A stretch of DNA of 64,000 nt, taken from assembly GCF_900155535.1 (NCBI RefSeq), contig NZ_LT706965.1:363746-427745 (forward strand). The letters are read 5' to 3'. The notes under the pieces are model-generated. The model was not told the DNA's origin and did no database searches. It saw only the letters and a program-made list of their open reading frames with translations. The translations under genes were made by a program, and so were the position numbers. The DNA is from Corynebacterium urinipleomorphum. Its GTDB lineage: Bacteria > Actinomycetota > Actinomycetes > Mycobacteriales > Mycobacteriaceae. Positions 11,585-21,178 of this stretch are shown piece after piece (the stretch's first letter is position 1; every line of letters starts with the position of its first letter).

Positions 11585-12859
11585 ATGGCTGACAGCGCAA
11601 CGATCATCGACGAACTGCAGTGGCGCGGACTGATCAACCAGTCCACCGACTTGGACGCGCTCAAGGAAGCGACCAAGGAGCCGATCACGCTGTATGCCGG
11701 CTTCGACCCGACGGGGCCGTCGCTGCATGCGGGCCACCTCGTTCCTCTGCTGATGCTGCGCCGGTTCCAGGAAGCGGGCCACCGGCCGATCGTGCTGGCA
11801 GGCGGTGCGACCGGCATGATCGGTGACCCGCGCGATGTGGGCGAGCGCACCATGAACACTGCGGACACGGTGAGCGACTGGGCGGAGCGCATCTCCGGCC
11901 AGCTGAAGCGCTTCGTCTCCTTCGAGGGAGAGAATGCGGCGATCCTGGCCAATAACGCAGAGTGGACCAACGAGATGTCCGCGGTGGACTTCCTGCGCGA
12001 CGTGGGCAAGCACTTCTCGCTCGCGACGATGCTGTCGCGCGAAACGGTGAAGCGCCGTCTGGACAACGACGGCATTTCCTACACCGAGTTCTCCTACATG
12101 CTGCTCCAGGCGAATGACTTTGTTCAGCTGCGCCGCCGCCTCGATTGCACGCTGCAGGTCGGCGGCTCCGACCAGTGGGGCAACCTCGTTGCCGGTGTCG
12201 ACTTGAACCGCCGCATGGACGGGGAGTCCGTGCACGCTTTGACGGTGCCGTTGGTCACGGACTCTGAAGGCAAGAAATTCGGTAAATCCACCGGCGGCGG
12301 CTCGCTGTGGCTCGATCCGGAGATGACCAGCCCGTACCGCTGGTACCAGTACTTCGTCAATACCGCCGATGCCGACGTGATCCGTTACTTGCGCTGGTTC
12401 ACCTTCCTGACCAAGGAGGAGCTGGACGAGCTAGAGACCGAGGTGGAGGAGCGCCCGTTCAAGCGCGAGGCCCAGAAGCGCCTCGCACGCGAGATGACGG
12501 ACCTCGTCCACGGCCCCGACGCCACCAAGGCAGTGGAGCTGGCATCCCAGGCATTGTTCGGCCGCGCGGAACTGACCGAATTGGATGAGCCGACGCTCGC
12601 CGCGGCCGTCTCCGAGACGGAGGTCTTCACCGTGGAGCCGGGTGCTCCGCGCACGATTGTCGATTTGCTGGTGGGCACCGGTCTGGTCGATTCCAAGGGT
12701 GCGGCGCGCCGCGCCATCAAGGAGGGCGGCGCTTACGCCAACAACGAGCGCATCGAGTCGGAGGACTGGGAGCCGGCCGAGGAGGATCTGCTGCACGGAA
12801 AGTGGATCGTGCTGCGCCGCGGCAAGAAGAATTTCGCCGGCGTGAAAATAGCCAACTAA
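11585..12859 (+). CDS. tyrS: tyrosyl-tRNA synthetase
   Basis: The enzyme charges tRNA-Tyr. The 424-residue class I synthetase has the HIGH-type motif HAGH (residues 48-51), the KMSKS-type loop KFGKS (231-235), and a C-terminal S4 RNA-binding domain from about residue 355. The length is normal for the bacterial short form. The ribosome-binding site is a weak GAAAG. No T-box leader is seen upstream, which is usual for actinobacteria. Confidence 0.97.
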   Translation: MADSATIIDELQWRGLINQSTDLDALKEATKEPITLYAGFDPTGPSLHAGHLVPLLMLRRFQEAGHRPIVLAGGATGMIGDPRDVGERTMNTADTVSDWAERISGQLKRFVSFEGENAAILANNAEWTNEMSAVDFLRDVGKHFSLATMLSRETVKRRLDNDGISYTEFSYMLLQANDFVQLRRRLDCTLQVGGSDQWGNLVAGVDLNRRMDGESVHALTVPLVTDSEGKKFGKSTGGGSLWLDPEMTSPYRWYQYFVNTADADVIRYLRWFTFLTKEELDELETEVEERPFKREAQKRLAREMTDLVHGPDATKAVELASQALFGRAELTELDEPTLAAAVSETEVFTVEPGAPRTIVDLLVGTGLVDSKGAARRAIKEGGAYANNERIESEDWEPAEEDLLHGKWIVLRRGKKNFAGVKIAN

Positions 12860-12891
12860 TCATCCGGTAGGCAACAGGGAGGACGTGGAGC

Positions 12892-13872
12892 ATGAGCTAC
12901 GACAACCGCAACAACGACCGCCGGAACGGTGGCGGAGGCAACCGGGGTAACCGCAACCAGGGCGGCGGATACGGCCGCAGGAACGACGACCGGCGCGGCA
13001 ATGAGCGACGCGGCGACGACCGGCGCGACGGTGAGCGCCGCTACAACGATGACCACCGGGGCGGAAACCGCGAGCAGCGGCGCGGCGGGAACGACCGGCG
13101 GGGTGGCGGCGGGTACGACCGCGGTGACCGCCGTGGGGGCAATAAGGTCCGCCACGACCGGTCGAACCCGTACCGCCAGGGCTACCGCGAAGACCGCATG
13201 GCCCAGAAGGAGAATGAACCGGCGATTCCGGACGACATCGATGTCGCCGACCTCGACCCGTCGGTTCTTCAGGATTTGCGGGTGCTGTCCAAGGACAACG
13301 CGGACCGTGTGGCCAAGCACATGATCATGGCTGCCACATGGATGGCGGATGACCCGCAACTGGCGCTCACCCACGCCCGGGCGGCGAAAAACCGTGCGGG
13401 CCGCGTCGGGGTCGTGCGCGAGGCTGCCGGCATCGCCGCATACCACGCTGGCGAATGGAAGGAAGCGCTCTCCGAACTGCGCGCCGCTCGCCGTATTAGC
13501 GGCGGCCCGGGTCTTCTTGCTGTTATGGCGGATGCGGAACGCGGTCTCGGACGTCCGGAGAAGGCGCTCGAGATCGGGCGTAGCCCGGAGGCACGGGACC
13601 TGGACGAGGACTCCCGAATCGAGCTTTCCATCGTCATGGCCGGCGCACGCCATGACATGGGCCAGCACGAGTCCGCGTTGGCGACATTGCAGCAACTCAA
13701 CCCGACGATGAAGGGCGACGGGTTTGAACACATCCGTCTCGCGTACGCCTACGGCGATGCGCTCGCCCAGGTCGGCCGCACGGACGAGGCGCGCCAGTGG
13801 TTCGAGCATGTGTCCAAGGCGGACACAGACGAGCTGACGGATGCCGCGGAGCGGCTCAAGGAATTGAAGTAG
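12892..13872 (+). CDS. TPR-like protein with Arg/Gly/Asn/Asp-rich N-terminal tail
   Basis: Residues 1 to about 105 of this 326-residue protein are low complexity: RGG, DRR, GGGGNRG and GGGYGR repeats, strongly charged and glycine-rich. Residues about 115-326 form paired helices with tetratricopeptide character (ARAAKNRAGRVGVVREAAGIA; AYGDALAQVGRTDEARQWFEH). A TPR gene sits at the same place next to tyrS in Mycobacterium. The tail resembles RNA-binding or condensate-forming RGG regions, but that function is inferred. ATG 12892 is preceded by GGGAGGA. Confidence 0.8.
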   Translation: MSYDNRNNDRRNGGGGNRGNRNQGGGYGRRNDDRRGNERRGDDRRDGERRYNDDHRGGNREQRRGGNDRRGGGGYDRGDRRGGNKVRHDRSNPYRQGYREDRMAQKENEPAIPDDIDVADLDPSVLQDLRVLSKDNADRVAKHMIMAATWMADDPQLALTHARAAKNRAGRVGVVREAAGIAAYHAGEWKEALSELRAARRISGGPGLLAVMADAERGLGRPEKALEIGRSPEARDLDEDSRIELSIVMAGARHDMGQHESALATLQQLNPTMKGDGFEHIRLAYAYGDALAQVGRTDEARQWFEHVSKADTDELTDAAERLKELK

Positions 13873-13889
13873 CGGGGGTCACTGTGGGC

Positions 13890-14888
13890 ATGACTGAGCT
13901 TTTCGACGCCTTGTTGCTCGACCTTGACGGCACCGTGTGGGCTGGCGATACCGCTATCCCGCACGCGGTGGATGCGATCACCGCAGCGCAGCAAGAGGGA
14001 GTGGCACCGGCGTTCATCACCAACAACGCGTCGAAGTCGCCCGATGATGTCGCCGCCAAGCTGCGCGGGATCGGTTTGGATGTCGAGTCCGACGCTGTGA
14101 TGACATCTGCCCAGGCTGCTGTGCAGCTCGCGGCGCAGCATGCGGAACCAGGCTCGGCGATCTTGGTGGTCGGAGCCCCGTCTTTTGTCGACCTTGTCCG
14201 CGAAGCCGGCTTCGTCCCCGTCACTTCCGCAGACGACAACCCGGTGGCTGTTCTGCACGGGCACTCGCCGGACAACGGCTGGAAGCAGCTCTCCGAAGCT
14301 GCTCTAGCCATCCAGCGGGGTGCCACCTACATAGCCAGCAACCTGGATTCGACACTGCCGATGGACCGCGGGTTCATGGTGGGCAACGGCTCGATGGTCG
14401 CGGCCGTGACCAATGCGACGGGCGTGATCCCGGAAGCCGCGGGCAAGCCAGGGCCAGCCATGTTCGAACTGGCGAAGAAGAACCTCGGTGTAAAGAGGCC
14501 GCTCGTTGTCGGAGACCGACTGGACACCGATATCGCAGGTGGAGTAGCTGCGGGAATGGACACGCTGCACGTCCTGACGGGCGTGTCAGGTCCGCACGCG
14601 CTCATCGATGCCCCGGCAGAGCAGCGTCCGACGTTCATTGCGCAGGACATGAGTGTGCTGCTCGACGCCGAGCTTGATCCGGACACTCTACGTCCCAGTG
14701 CACAGGGCGGGTTCACGGCTGTCCGCGAGGGCGGTGCGATTGTCCTCGACGGCGGCGATGAGTCCTCGACTCCGCTGCAGGCACTGCGCACGGTTCTCTC
14801 GGTGGCGTGGGCAGACGGGGGAGAGCGCGGAGACGTCGTCAAGCCTGCGTCGGACGCGGCTCGTGCCGCAACGCAAGCGTGGTGGTGA
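13890..14888 (+). CDS. HAD-superfamily phosphatase, NagD type
   Basis: The 332-residue protein has all HAD motifs: nucleophile loop DLDGTVW (D11, D13), a TNNASKSP second motif and a C-terminal VGDRLDTDIAGG magnesium-binding loop. The C2-type cap between them places it with NagD/p-nitrophenyl phosphatases. The substrate is unknown; mycobacterial homologues at this position act on glycerol phosphate. GGGGGT at 13874-13879 suits ATG 13890; GTG 13884 is an alternative. It lies between the TPR gene and a small gene that it overlaps. Confidence 0.9.
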   Translation: MTELFDALLLDLDGTVWAGDTAIPHAVDAITAAQQEGVAPAFITNNASKSPDDVAAKLRGIGLDVESDAVMTSAQAAVQLAAQHAEPGSAILVVGAPSFVDLVREAGFVPVTSADDNPVAVLHGHSPDNGWKQLSEAALAIQRGATYIASNLDSTLPMDRGFMVGNGSMVAAVTNATGVIPEAAGKPGPAMFELAKKNLGVKRPLVVGDRLDTDIAGGVAAGMDTLHVLTGVSGPHALIDAPAEQRPTFIAQDMSVLLDAELDPDTLRPSAQGGFTAVREGGAIVLDGGDESSTPLQALRTVLSVAWADGGERGDVVKPASDAARAATQAWW

Positions 14889-15082
14889 GCGCGATGATGC
14901 CGGCCCCGAAACCGCACGATCCCCGCACGCCGCAGATCAGCGTCGACGACCTGCGGGAACAGTACGAGCACGCGCTTGTCTCTTCGACAGAGGAGGACAA
15001 CGGGGACGAGTTGGCAGGGGAGCTCGCTAGGTTCGAAGCCGCCTACGGTGTCCTCGCGTCCGCTCTGCAGGACGGGGAGTAG
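14885..15082 (+). CDS. conserved small protein between HAD phosphatase and tlyA
   Basis: This is an uncharacterised protein of about 65 residues with one central acidic helix (DDLREQYEHALV) and a second one (GELARFEAAYGVLASAL). GTG 14885 forms a GTGA overlap with the HAD stop; ATG 14894 or 14897 would be slightly shorter. Mycobacterium has a similar small gene (Rv1693) at the same place, which supports a real gene. No function can be suggested. Confidence 0.7.
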   Translation: MSAMMPAPKPHDPRTPQISVDDLREQYEHALVSSTEEDNGDELAGELARFEAAYGVLASALQDGE

Positions 15083-15085
15083 CTC

Positions 15086-15913
15086 ATGCCGCCTTCGAGA
15101 AGACGGCTCGACGCCGAGCTGGTGCGCCGCAAGATCGCGCGGTCGCGGGAGCAGGCCGTGGAGTGGATCAAGGCGGGCCGCGTCGAAGTCGGCGGCTTTG
15201 TGGCAAAGAAGCCGGCGACCATCGTGGAACCGGATGTGTCCATCAAGGTCGCGCACGCCGACGAGGACGACTGGGCGTCGCGCGGCGCGCACAAACTGCT
15301 CGGTGCTTTGGAGGCCTTCGAACCTCTCGGCCTGAGCGTGGACGGTAAGCGTGCGCTGGACGCCGGGGCATCCACTGGGGGCTTCACCGATGTGCTGCTG
15401 CGCCGCGGCGCCCGAGAGGTCGTTGCCGTGGACGTCGGCTACGGGCAACTCGTGTGGCGCCTGCAGAACGACGAACGCGTGACCGTGCTCGACCGCACCA
15501 ATGTCCGCCACCTCACCCCGGCACTCATGGACGGGCCAGCGGACCTCATGGTGGGCGACCTGTCATTCATCTCCCTCGAACTCGTGCTGCCCGCTATCAC
15601 GGAATGCATGTCTGACGGCGCCGACCTGCTTCCTATGGTCAAACCGCAATTCGAGGTGGGCAAAGATCGTTTGGGAAGCGGCGGCGTGGTGCGCTCACCG
15701 GAGTTGCGGGAAGAAGTCACGCTCGATGTGGCGCGGAAATCGCTCGAGCTCGGGCTGAGTTGTAAGGCCGCCACCGCATCTCCGCTTCCGGGTCCGAGCG
15801 GAAACGTAGAATACTTCCTATGGCTTGTCCGCGACGGAGGTGCGAGCGCCCCGAGCGATGATGAACTAGTCCGGATGATTCACCGGGCGGTAGAGGAAGG
15901 ACCGGAGAACTGA
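15086..15913 (+). CDS. tlyA: TlyA-type 2'-O-methyltransferase of rRNA
   Basis: TlyA methylates riboses of 16S and 23S rRNA in actinobacteria and is needed for capreomycin sensitivity. The 275-residue protein has an N-terminal S4 domain (RRLDAELVRRKIARSREQA) joined to an FtsJ-like methyltransferase domain with the SAM motif DAGASTGGFTDVLL at about residue 91. GGGGAG precedes ATG 15086. Its stop shares bases with the nadK start (TGATG). Confidence 0.95.
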   Translation: MPPSRRRLDAELVRRKIARSREQAVEWIKAGRVEVGGFVAKKPATIVEPDVSIKVAHADEDDWASRGAHKLLGALEAFEPLGLSVDGKRALDAGASTGGFTDVLLRRGAREVVAVDVGYGQLVWRLQNDERVTVLDRTNVRHLTPALMDGPADLMVGDLSFISLELVLPAITECMSDGADLLPMVKPQFEVGKDRLGSGGVVRSPELREEVTLDVARKSLELGLSCKAATASPLPGPSGNVEYFLWLVRDGGASAPSDDELVRMIHRAVEEGPEN

Positions 15914-16917
15914 TGTCCGCAGATGACGCCCACGACGTAGGCGGTGCTGAGGTAGCAGGTGCCGCAGACAACAGCGACCGCGTTGTTCTCCTGGTCCCGC
16001 ACACCCGCCGCGAAGGCAATATCGCGTCCGCCGCGCGTGCGACCGAGCTGCTCTTGGAGGCTGGGCTGACCGTCCGCCTGCTCGGCGACCGGGATGTCCC
16101 GTTCACCGACAACTACCCGTCGCTTGCCGGGTTGGACACGGTGGACCCGGGCCCGGAAGCGGCGAAGGGCTGCGAGCTCGTGCTCGTCCTCGGCGGTGAC
16201 GGTACGTTTCTGGGTGCTGCGGGCATGGCGCGCGAGCAGGACGTCCCCGTACTAGGCATCAACTTGGGCCACATCGGCTTCTTGGCTGAGTGGGAGGAAG
16301 ACAGCCTGGAAACGGCGATCCGCCGTGTCATTGACCGCAATTACCGCGTCGTCGACCGCATGACAATCGACATCACGGTCCACGACTCGAATAATGAACT
16401 CGTGGGGGAGAGCTGGGCTCTTAACGAGGCCAGCCTGGAAAATATCGACCGTAGCGGTGTCCTCGATGCGATCCTCGAAGTGGATTTCCGTCCGGTGAGC
16501 TCCTTTGGCTGCGACGGCGTGCTCATCTCCACACCCACCGGCTCCACCGCTTACGCGTTCTCCGCCGGCGGGCCGATTCTGTGGCCGGAGCTCGACGCTA
16601 TTCTCGTCGTCCCGAACAACGCACACGCCTTGTTCACCACCCCGCTCGTGGTCGCGCCGACCTCCACAGTCGCTGTCGAGTCGTTGATCACCACCACCCA
16701 CGGCAAGGTGGTTCTCGACGGTCTGCGGCAGGTGGACATGCCGCCGGGCTCGCGCCTTGAAGTCGTGCACGGTAGCCGCCCGGTGCGGTTGGTGCGCCTT
16801 GACGACAGCCCCTTCACCGACCGCCTCGTGCGCAAGCTCCATCTTCCGGTCAATGGCTGGCGCGGTCCGGTGGTGGACGACAACAACTCCTATTCCGATT
16901 CCGTGACGCGCCGTTAA
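15913..16917 (+). CDS. nadK: NAD kinase
   Basis: NAD kinase makes NADP from NAD using ATP or polyphosphate. The 334-residue protein has the catalytic GGDGTFL motif (residues 94-100), NLGHIGFLAE, and the NAD-binding TPTGSTAYAFSAGGP segment. The first 20 residues are an acidic, Ala/Gly-rich tail. It is translationally coupled to tlyA and followed by recN, as in Mycobacterium. Confidence 0.96.
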   Translation: MSADDAHDVGGAEVAGAADNSDRVVLLVPHTRREGNIASAARATELLLEAGLTVRLLGDRDVPFTDNYPSLAGLDTVDPGPEAAKGCELVLVLGGDGTFLGAAGMAREQDVPVLGINLGHIGFLAEWEEDSLETAIRRVIDRNYRVVDRMTIDITVHDSNNELVGESWALNEASLENIDRSGVLDAILEVDFRPVSSFGCDGVLISTPTGSTAYAFSAGGPILWPELDAILVVPNNAHALFTTPLVVAPTSTVAVESLITTTHGKVVLDGLRQVDMPPGSRLEVVHGSRPVRLVRLDDSPFTDRLVRKLHLPVNGWRGPVVDDNNSYSDSVTRR

Positions 16918-16973
16918 GCTCGTTCACGTCAGCCGCGTCAACAACGGTTCATCAACGTCGTTCTAAGGTCCGC

Positions 16974-18701
16974 ATGCTCGTAGAAATCTCCATTGACAAC
17001 CTCGGTGTCATCCCGCATTCGCACGTCGAATTCGCCCCCGGGCTCAACGTGCTCACCGGCGAGACGGGCGCAGGTAAAACAATGGTGGTTACGGGTCTTC
17101 GTCTACTCACCGGGGGCCGCGCGGATGCCTCCAAGGTGCGCACCGGAGCCGAACAAGCGAGCGTCGAGGGTGTCTTCAACGCAGATGCTCTGGACAGCGA
17201 GGCGCAAGAACGCATCGCAGAGCTTATCGACGACACTGGGGCATCCACCGACGAGAACGGGGAATACCTTGCTGCCCGTACCGTGAAGTCCACTGGCCGC
17301 TCGCGGGCACACCTCGGTGGACGAACCGTGCCCGCGGCGACGTTGAGCGCGTTCACTGGAGAACTGCTCACCATTCACGGCCAGAATGACCAGCTCCGTC
17401 TTCTCTCGCCGACCGAGCAACTCACTGCTTTGGACTCCTTCGACCCGGCGATCACACCGTTGAAAGAGAGCTACCGTGAGGCGTTCATTGCGTGGCGGAA
17501 AACCAGCAAAGATCTCGAGGAGCGGGTGAATAAGCGCCGCGAGCTGGCCCAAGAGGTGGACCGGCTTACGTTTGCTGTGGGCGAGATCGATGAGGTCGCG
17601 CCCGAGGTCGGGGAAGACACCGAACTGGTCGCAGCTGTCAACCGCCTGCAGGACGTGGACGCTCTGCGCGAGGCGGCGCAGGACGCAGTCGTCGCCATTG
17701 ACGGAGCGGCAGCGGTCGGTGAATTCGGGGCGGAAGATGAGTCCGCGTCGGACCTGGTTGGACGTGCGGCTTCTGCGCTTAGCGGTTCGAGCGACGAGCA
17801 GCTCCGCGCTCTCGGCGGGCAACTGAACGACGTCGCCTCTGTGCTCTCCGATGTCTCGGGCGAGCTGGGGATGTACCTTTCGGAACTACCCAGTGACCCG
17901 GAAGAACTCGAACGCCTCCTGCAACGCCAACAGGAGCTCAAAGGGCTCACACGCAAATACGCCCCGGACATTGCGGGCGTGCTGAAGTGGCGCGACAAAG
18001 CTCAGGCCCGTCTGGAATCCATCGACACATCGGCCGAGGCCCTGGACAAGCTGAAAAAGCAGGTGGCCGAGCACAACAAGGCAATGGTGTCGCGGGCCAA
18101 GAAGCTGACCAAGGCCCGAACAGCTGCAGCGGAAAAACTCCAGGAAGCTGTGACGGAGGAGCTGCGCGGATTGGCTATGCCCAAGGCCAGGTTGACCGTG
18201 AACGTGGATACGCAGGATTACGACCGCGACGGCGCCGATGCTGTGGAACTGCGCTTGGCTCCGAACGACGCACTCGAACCCCAGCCGCTGGCATCCAGCG
18301 CTTCGGGCGGCGAGCTCTCCCGTGTCATGCTCGCGTTAGAAGTGATCCTTTCGGCGCGCCGCGGAGGTGCGACCCTCGTGTTCGACGAGGTGGACGCAGG
18401 CGTCGGAGGCCGCGCCGCCGTCGAGATCGGGCGACGCCTTGCGCGGCTGGCTCTTAACAATCAGGTCATTGTGGTCACACACCTGCCGCAGGTCGCGGCT
18501 TATGCCGACAATCACCTGCACGTGTCCAAGAACGTCGGGGACGAGTCCGTGACCTCTGGTGTACGCCAGCTTTCCCATGATGAGCGAGTGGACGAGCTCG
18601 CTCGCATGCTTGCCGGGATGGACGATTCCGAGTCAGGCCGTGCGCATGCCGCTGAATTGCTTGAGAAAGCAGGGGAGGACGTGGACAGCTTCCGCGCTTA
18701 A
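16974..18701 (+). CDS. recN: DNA repair protein RecN
   Basis: RecN is an SMC-like ATPase acting in double-strand-break repair. The 575-residue protein has Walker A GETGAGKT (residues 29-36) and two long coiled-coil arms. The C-terminal ABC signature is SASGGELSRVMLALE, with Walker B TLVFDEVDAGVGG and the H-loop VVTHLPQVAAYAD. The length is typical. No LexA box is evident in the short upstream gap. Confidence 0.96.
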   Translation: MLVEISIDNLGVIPHSHVEFAPGLNVLTGETGAGKTMVVTGLRLLTGGRADASKVRTGAEQASVEGVFNADALDSEAQERIAELIDDTGASTDENGEYLAARTVKSTGRSRAHLGGRTVPAATLSAFTGELLTIHGQNDQLRLLSPTEQLTALDSFDPAITPLKESYREAFIAWRKTSKDLEERVNKRRELAQEVDRLTFAVGEIDEVAPEVGEDTELVAAVNRLQDVDALREAAQDAVVAIDGAAAVGEFGAEDESASDLVGRAASALSGSSDEQLRALGGQLNDVASVLSDVSGELGMYLSELPSDPEELERLLQRQQELKGLTRKYAPDIAGVLKWRDKAQARLESIDTSAEALDKLKKQVAEHNKAMVSRAKKLTKARTAAAEKLQEAVTEELRGLAMPKARLTVNVDTQDYDRDGADAVELRLAPNDALEPQPLASSASGGELSRVMLALEVILSARRGGATLVFDEVDAGVGGRAAVEIGRRLARLALNNQVIVVTHLPQVAAYADNHLHVSKNVGDESVTSGVRQLSHDERVDELARMLAGMDDSESGRAHAAELLEKAGEDVDSFRA

Positions 18702-18798
18702 GCCGCCACCGACACTCGTGCCGCGTTCTCGTGTTTTCTGTTGCCGGTTCCGCGCGCCTTCACCGATTGTCCTGCGCCGATTGGCAGAATCGTGAGCC

Positions 18799-20133
18799 AT
18801 GAGCTCAACTTCCCGTACCTCCTCCGCCGAGAAGAGCGGCACGAAGGCTTCAACATCCAGTAGCACTAAGGTGACGGCCGGCACCGAGAAGAAGTCTTCC
18901 GACAAGACAGTCACACCCAGTGAGAAAACAGTGGAGAAGTCTGCGAAGAAGCAGGCCGCTTCGGCGATCGCTGAGACGATCACTGGTTCACTGCGTGACT
19001 GCACGCCACAGGGCAAGGGGTTGCGCAAGTTCAACGCTGGTGACATCGCCATTGTCGATTCTCCGGATATGACCCGCCGTGAAGCGCAAGCGTTGGCGGA
19101 TCGGCGTCCCGGCGCGGTGGTCAATATCGCTCAGTTCTCCTCCGGCAATGTGCCTAATTACGGGCCGCAATTGCTCCTGGACGAGGGAATTCCGTTGCTA
19201 GAGAACGCCGGTGCCGCCACCCGCGGTGCTTTCCGCGACGGCAAGAAGGGCTCCGTCACCCCAGACGGTGAGATCATCGCCGGGAAGAAGGCGATCGCCC
19301 AAGCCGATTCGCTGGACCGTACCGCGGCGGACGCGGTTTTCGATGAGTCGCAGCAGCACCTCGTCGACCACATGGAAGCGTATTTTGGCAACACCATCGA
19401 GTTCATCCATACGGAATCGCCTCTGCTTGTCGACGGTGTCGGTGTCCCCGAACTCGGAGATGCCATGGATGGGCGCAAGGTCCTGGTTGTCAGTCCGAAC
19501 ACGGACACCCGTGACCGGGTTGAGCACATGAGGAATTTCATCCGTGAGTTCCAGCCCGTCATCATCGGTGTTGGCAGTGCGGCGGACACGCTGTTGGACC
19601 TCGGGTATTCGTGCGATTTCATCGTCGGTGACCCGGCCGATATCTCAGCTGACAACCTGCGCGGCGATGCTCGTGTGATTCTTCCGGCCGACCCGGACGG
19701 CCACGCGGCGGGCTTGGAGCGCATCCAAGATCTCGGTGTGGGTGCTGTGACATTCCCGGCTGCGACAGATTCCCCGACTGATCTTGCGATCCTGCTCGCC
19801 GTCTTCCACAACGCGGAGACCATTGTCACCATCGGCGACGACGTGGACTTAGACCGCATCTTCGCCGGGTCCGCCGAAGCGACACCTGCCGCGATGCTCA
19901 CCCGCCTCAAGGCCGGCAACCGGATCGTTGACTCCCGCGTGATTGAGAACCTCTACGATAAGTCGTCCTCAGGCGCCGGGATCGCGTGGGCGTGGGCGAT
20001 CCTCGGGCTGCTTGTCGCGGTCGCCACAGTGATCCTCATCGTCGGCCTCATGGGTAACGGTTCCTTCGTGGACAACTTGATCGACACGTGGAACAACTTC
20101 GCCCTGACCGTCCAGAACCTGTTTGCACGCTAA
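18799..20133 (+). CDS. steA: SteA, cell-division regulator of peptidoglycan amidase
   Basis: In Corynebacterium glutamicum SteA and SteB form a complex that controls the cell-separation hydrolase RipA. The 444-residue protein has a Ser/Thr/Lys-rich N-terminal extension of about 60 residues. A soluble domain with a thiamine-pyrophosphokinase-like fold follows (VVNIAQFSSGNVPNYGP; CDFIVGDPADIS), then one transmembrane segment at about residues 395-418. Synteny (recN-steA-steB) supports the name. The long basic tail is of unknown use. Confidence 0.88.
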   Translation: MSSTSRTSSAEKSGTKASTSSSTKVTAGTEKKSSDKTVTPSEKTVEKSAKKQAASAIAETITGSLRDCTPQGKGLRKFNAGDIAIVDSPDMTRREAQALADRRPGAVVNIAQFSSGNVPNYGPQLLLDEGIPLLENAGAATRGAFRDGKKGSVTPDGEIIAGKKAIAQADSLDRTAADAVFDESQQHLVDHMEAYFGNTIEFIHTESPLLVDGVGVPELGDAMDGRKVLVVSPNTDTRDRVEHMRNFIREFQPVIIGVGSAADTLLDLGYSCDFIVGDPADISADNLRGDARVILPADPDGHAAGLERIQDLGVGAVTFPAATDSPTDLAILLAVFHNAETIVTIGDDVDLDRIFAGSAEATPAAMLTRLKAGNRIVDSRVIENLYDKSSSGAGIAWAWAILGLLVAVATVILIVGLMGNGSFVDNLIDTWNNFALTVQNLFAR

Positions 20134-20151
20134 AGGAGGAATCGCTTCACC

Positions 20152-21156
20152 ATGCCTAAGAAGAAGACCGGAGCACCGGGGTGGGTTGCAAGCGGCCTCG
20201 CGTGGGGTATCGCAGGCGGCATTGCGTTGGGTGCCCTTGTGCTTGCACCGTCCATGGCCCCGATTGCCGATAACAGCTTCAACCAGATTGAGGGCAGCTC
20301 ATCCGAGAACGGTGGCGGCGCCAAGGGCGCGAAGGCGAATGAAGAGAGCCAGCGCCAGGTGAACTCCGCGAATGCATTGCTGGCAAATTCGTCGACGGCG
20401 ATTGTCCAGGGTGCGTTGGATCAGCGCCCGTTCATGATTATCCGCACGCCGGATGCGGATCCTGAGGACGTGGAGGTGACTGGTTGGCTGGCCAAGCAGG
20501 CCGGTGGTGTCGCCTCGGGCCAGATCACTCTCACCGACAAATTCCTGTCTTCGGATGGGGCTGACGAGCTTCGCTCGATCATTGCGACTACGCTACCGGC
20601 CGGTGCACAACTTTCCGTGAACAACCAAGAACCGGGTGTTCACGCCGGTGAATCCCTCGGAGCTGCTTTGATGTTCGACCCGAAGGGAGATCAGCCGCTG
20701 GCTACCGTCGAAGACCGTACGGTAGTGCTCCAAGCGCTTCGTGATGCCGGATTCATTGAGTACGCTGACGGAACCATCACGCCGGCACAGGGAATCATCA
20801 TCGTCACCGGAGGTGCCGCTGACGAGGAGGAAGCGAAGGGAACCAAGGACGAGAGCAACGCGTACTCTGCGACGGTTCTCGCCGATTTCGCCCGTGCACT
20901 CGACTCCAAGGGTGACGCAGTAGTGCTCGCCGGCCGCCGTGGGGCGGCGGCAAATAATGGTTCTCTTGCGGTGATTCGTGCGGACGAGAAGTCCAGGGTC
21001 TCTACCGTGGACTCCCTCGATTCGGAGACCGGCCGCATTTCCACGGTGCTCGCGCTCGCCGAGCAGATCGGCGGCGGTTCCGGGGCATACGGCTCAGCAT
21101 CCAACGCGAACGCGGACATGCCGGCACCGAAACCGGCACCCCGCCGCGCGGGTTAA
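20152..21156 (+). CDS. steB: SteB / MctB-family envelope protein
   Basis: The 334-residue protein has one N-terminal transmembrane segment (about residues 10-33) and a long extracytoplasmic domain with a short coiled region. It belongs to the family called copper-transport protein MctB in Mycobacterium and SteB in corynebacteria, where it partners SteA. AAGGAGG at 20133-20139, beginning in the steA stop codon, sets ATG 20152. pyrG, which usually follows, is absent; a Nudix gene comes next. Confidence 0.87.
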   Translation: MPKKKTGAPGWVASGLAWGIAGGIALGALVLAPSMAPIADNSFNQIEGSSSENGGGAKGAKANEESQRQVNSANALLANSSTAIVQGALDQRPFMIIRTPDADPEDVEVTGWLAKQAGGVASGQITLTDKFLSSDGADELRSIIATTLPAGAQLSVNNQEPGVHAGESLGAALMFDPKGDQPLATVEDRTVVLQALRDAGFIEYADGTITPAQGIIIVTGGAADEEEAKGTKDESNAYSATVLADFARALDSKGDAVVLAGRRGAAANNGSLAVIRADEKSRVSTVDSLDSETGRISTVLALAEQIGGGSGAYGSASNANADMPAPKPAPRRAG

Positions 21157-21178
21157 GCCTGGGGCTATCGTGGGCACC

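Noticed and set aside
11086-12235. Two overlapping minus-strand frames over the tyrS start
   Set aside because: Both are antisense to the Trm112-like gene and tyrS, with no motifs.
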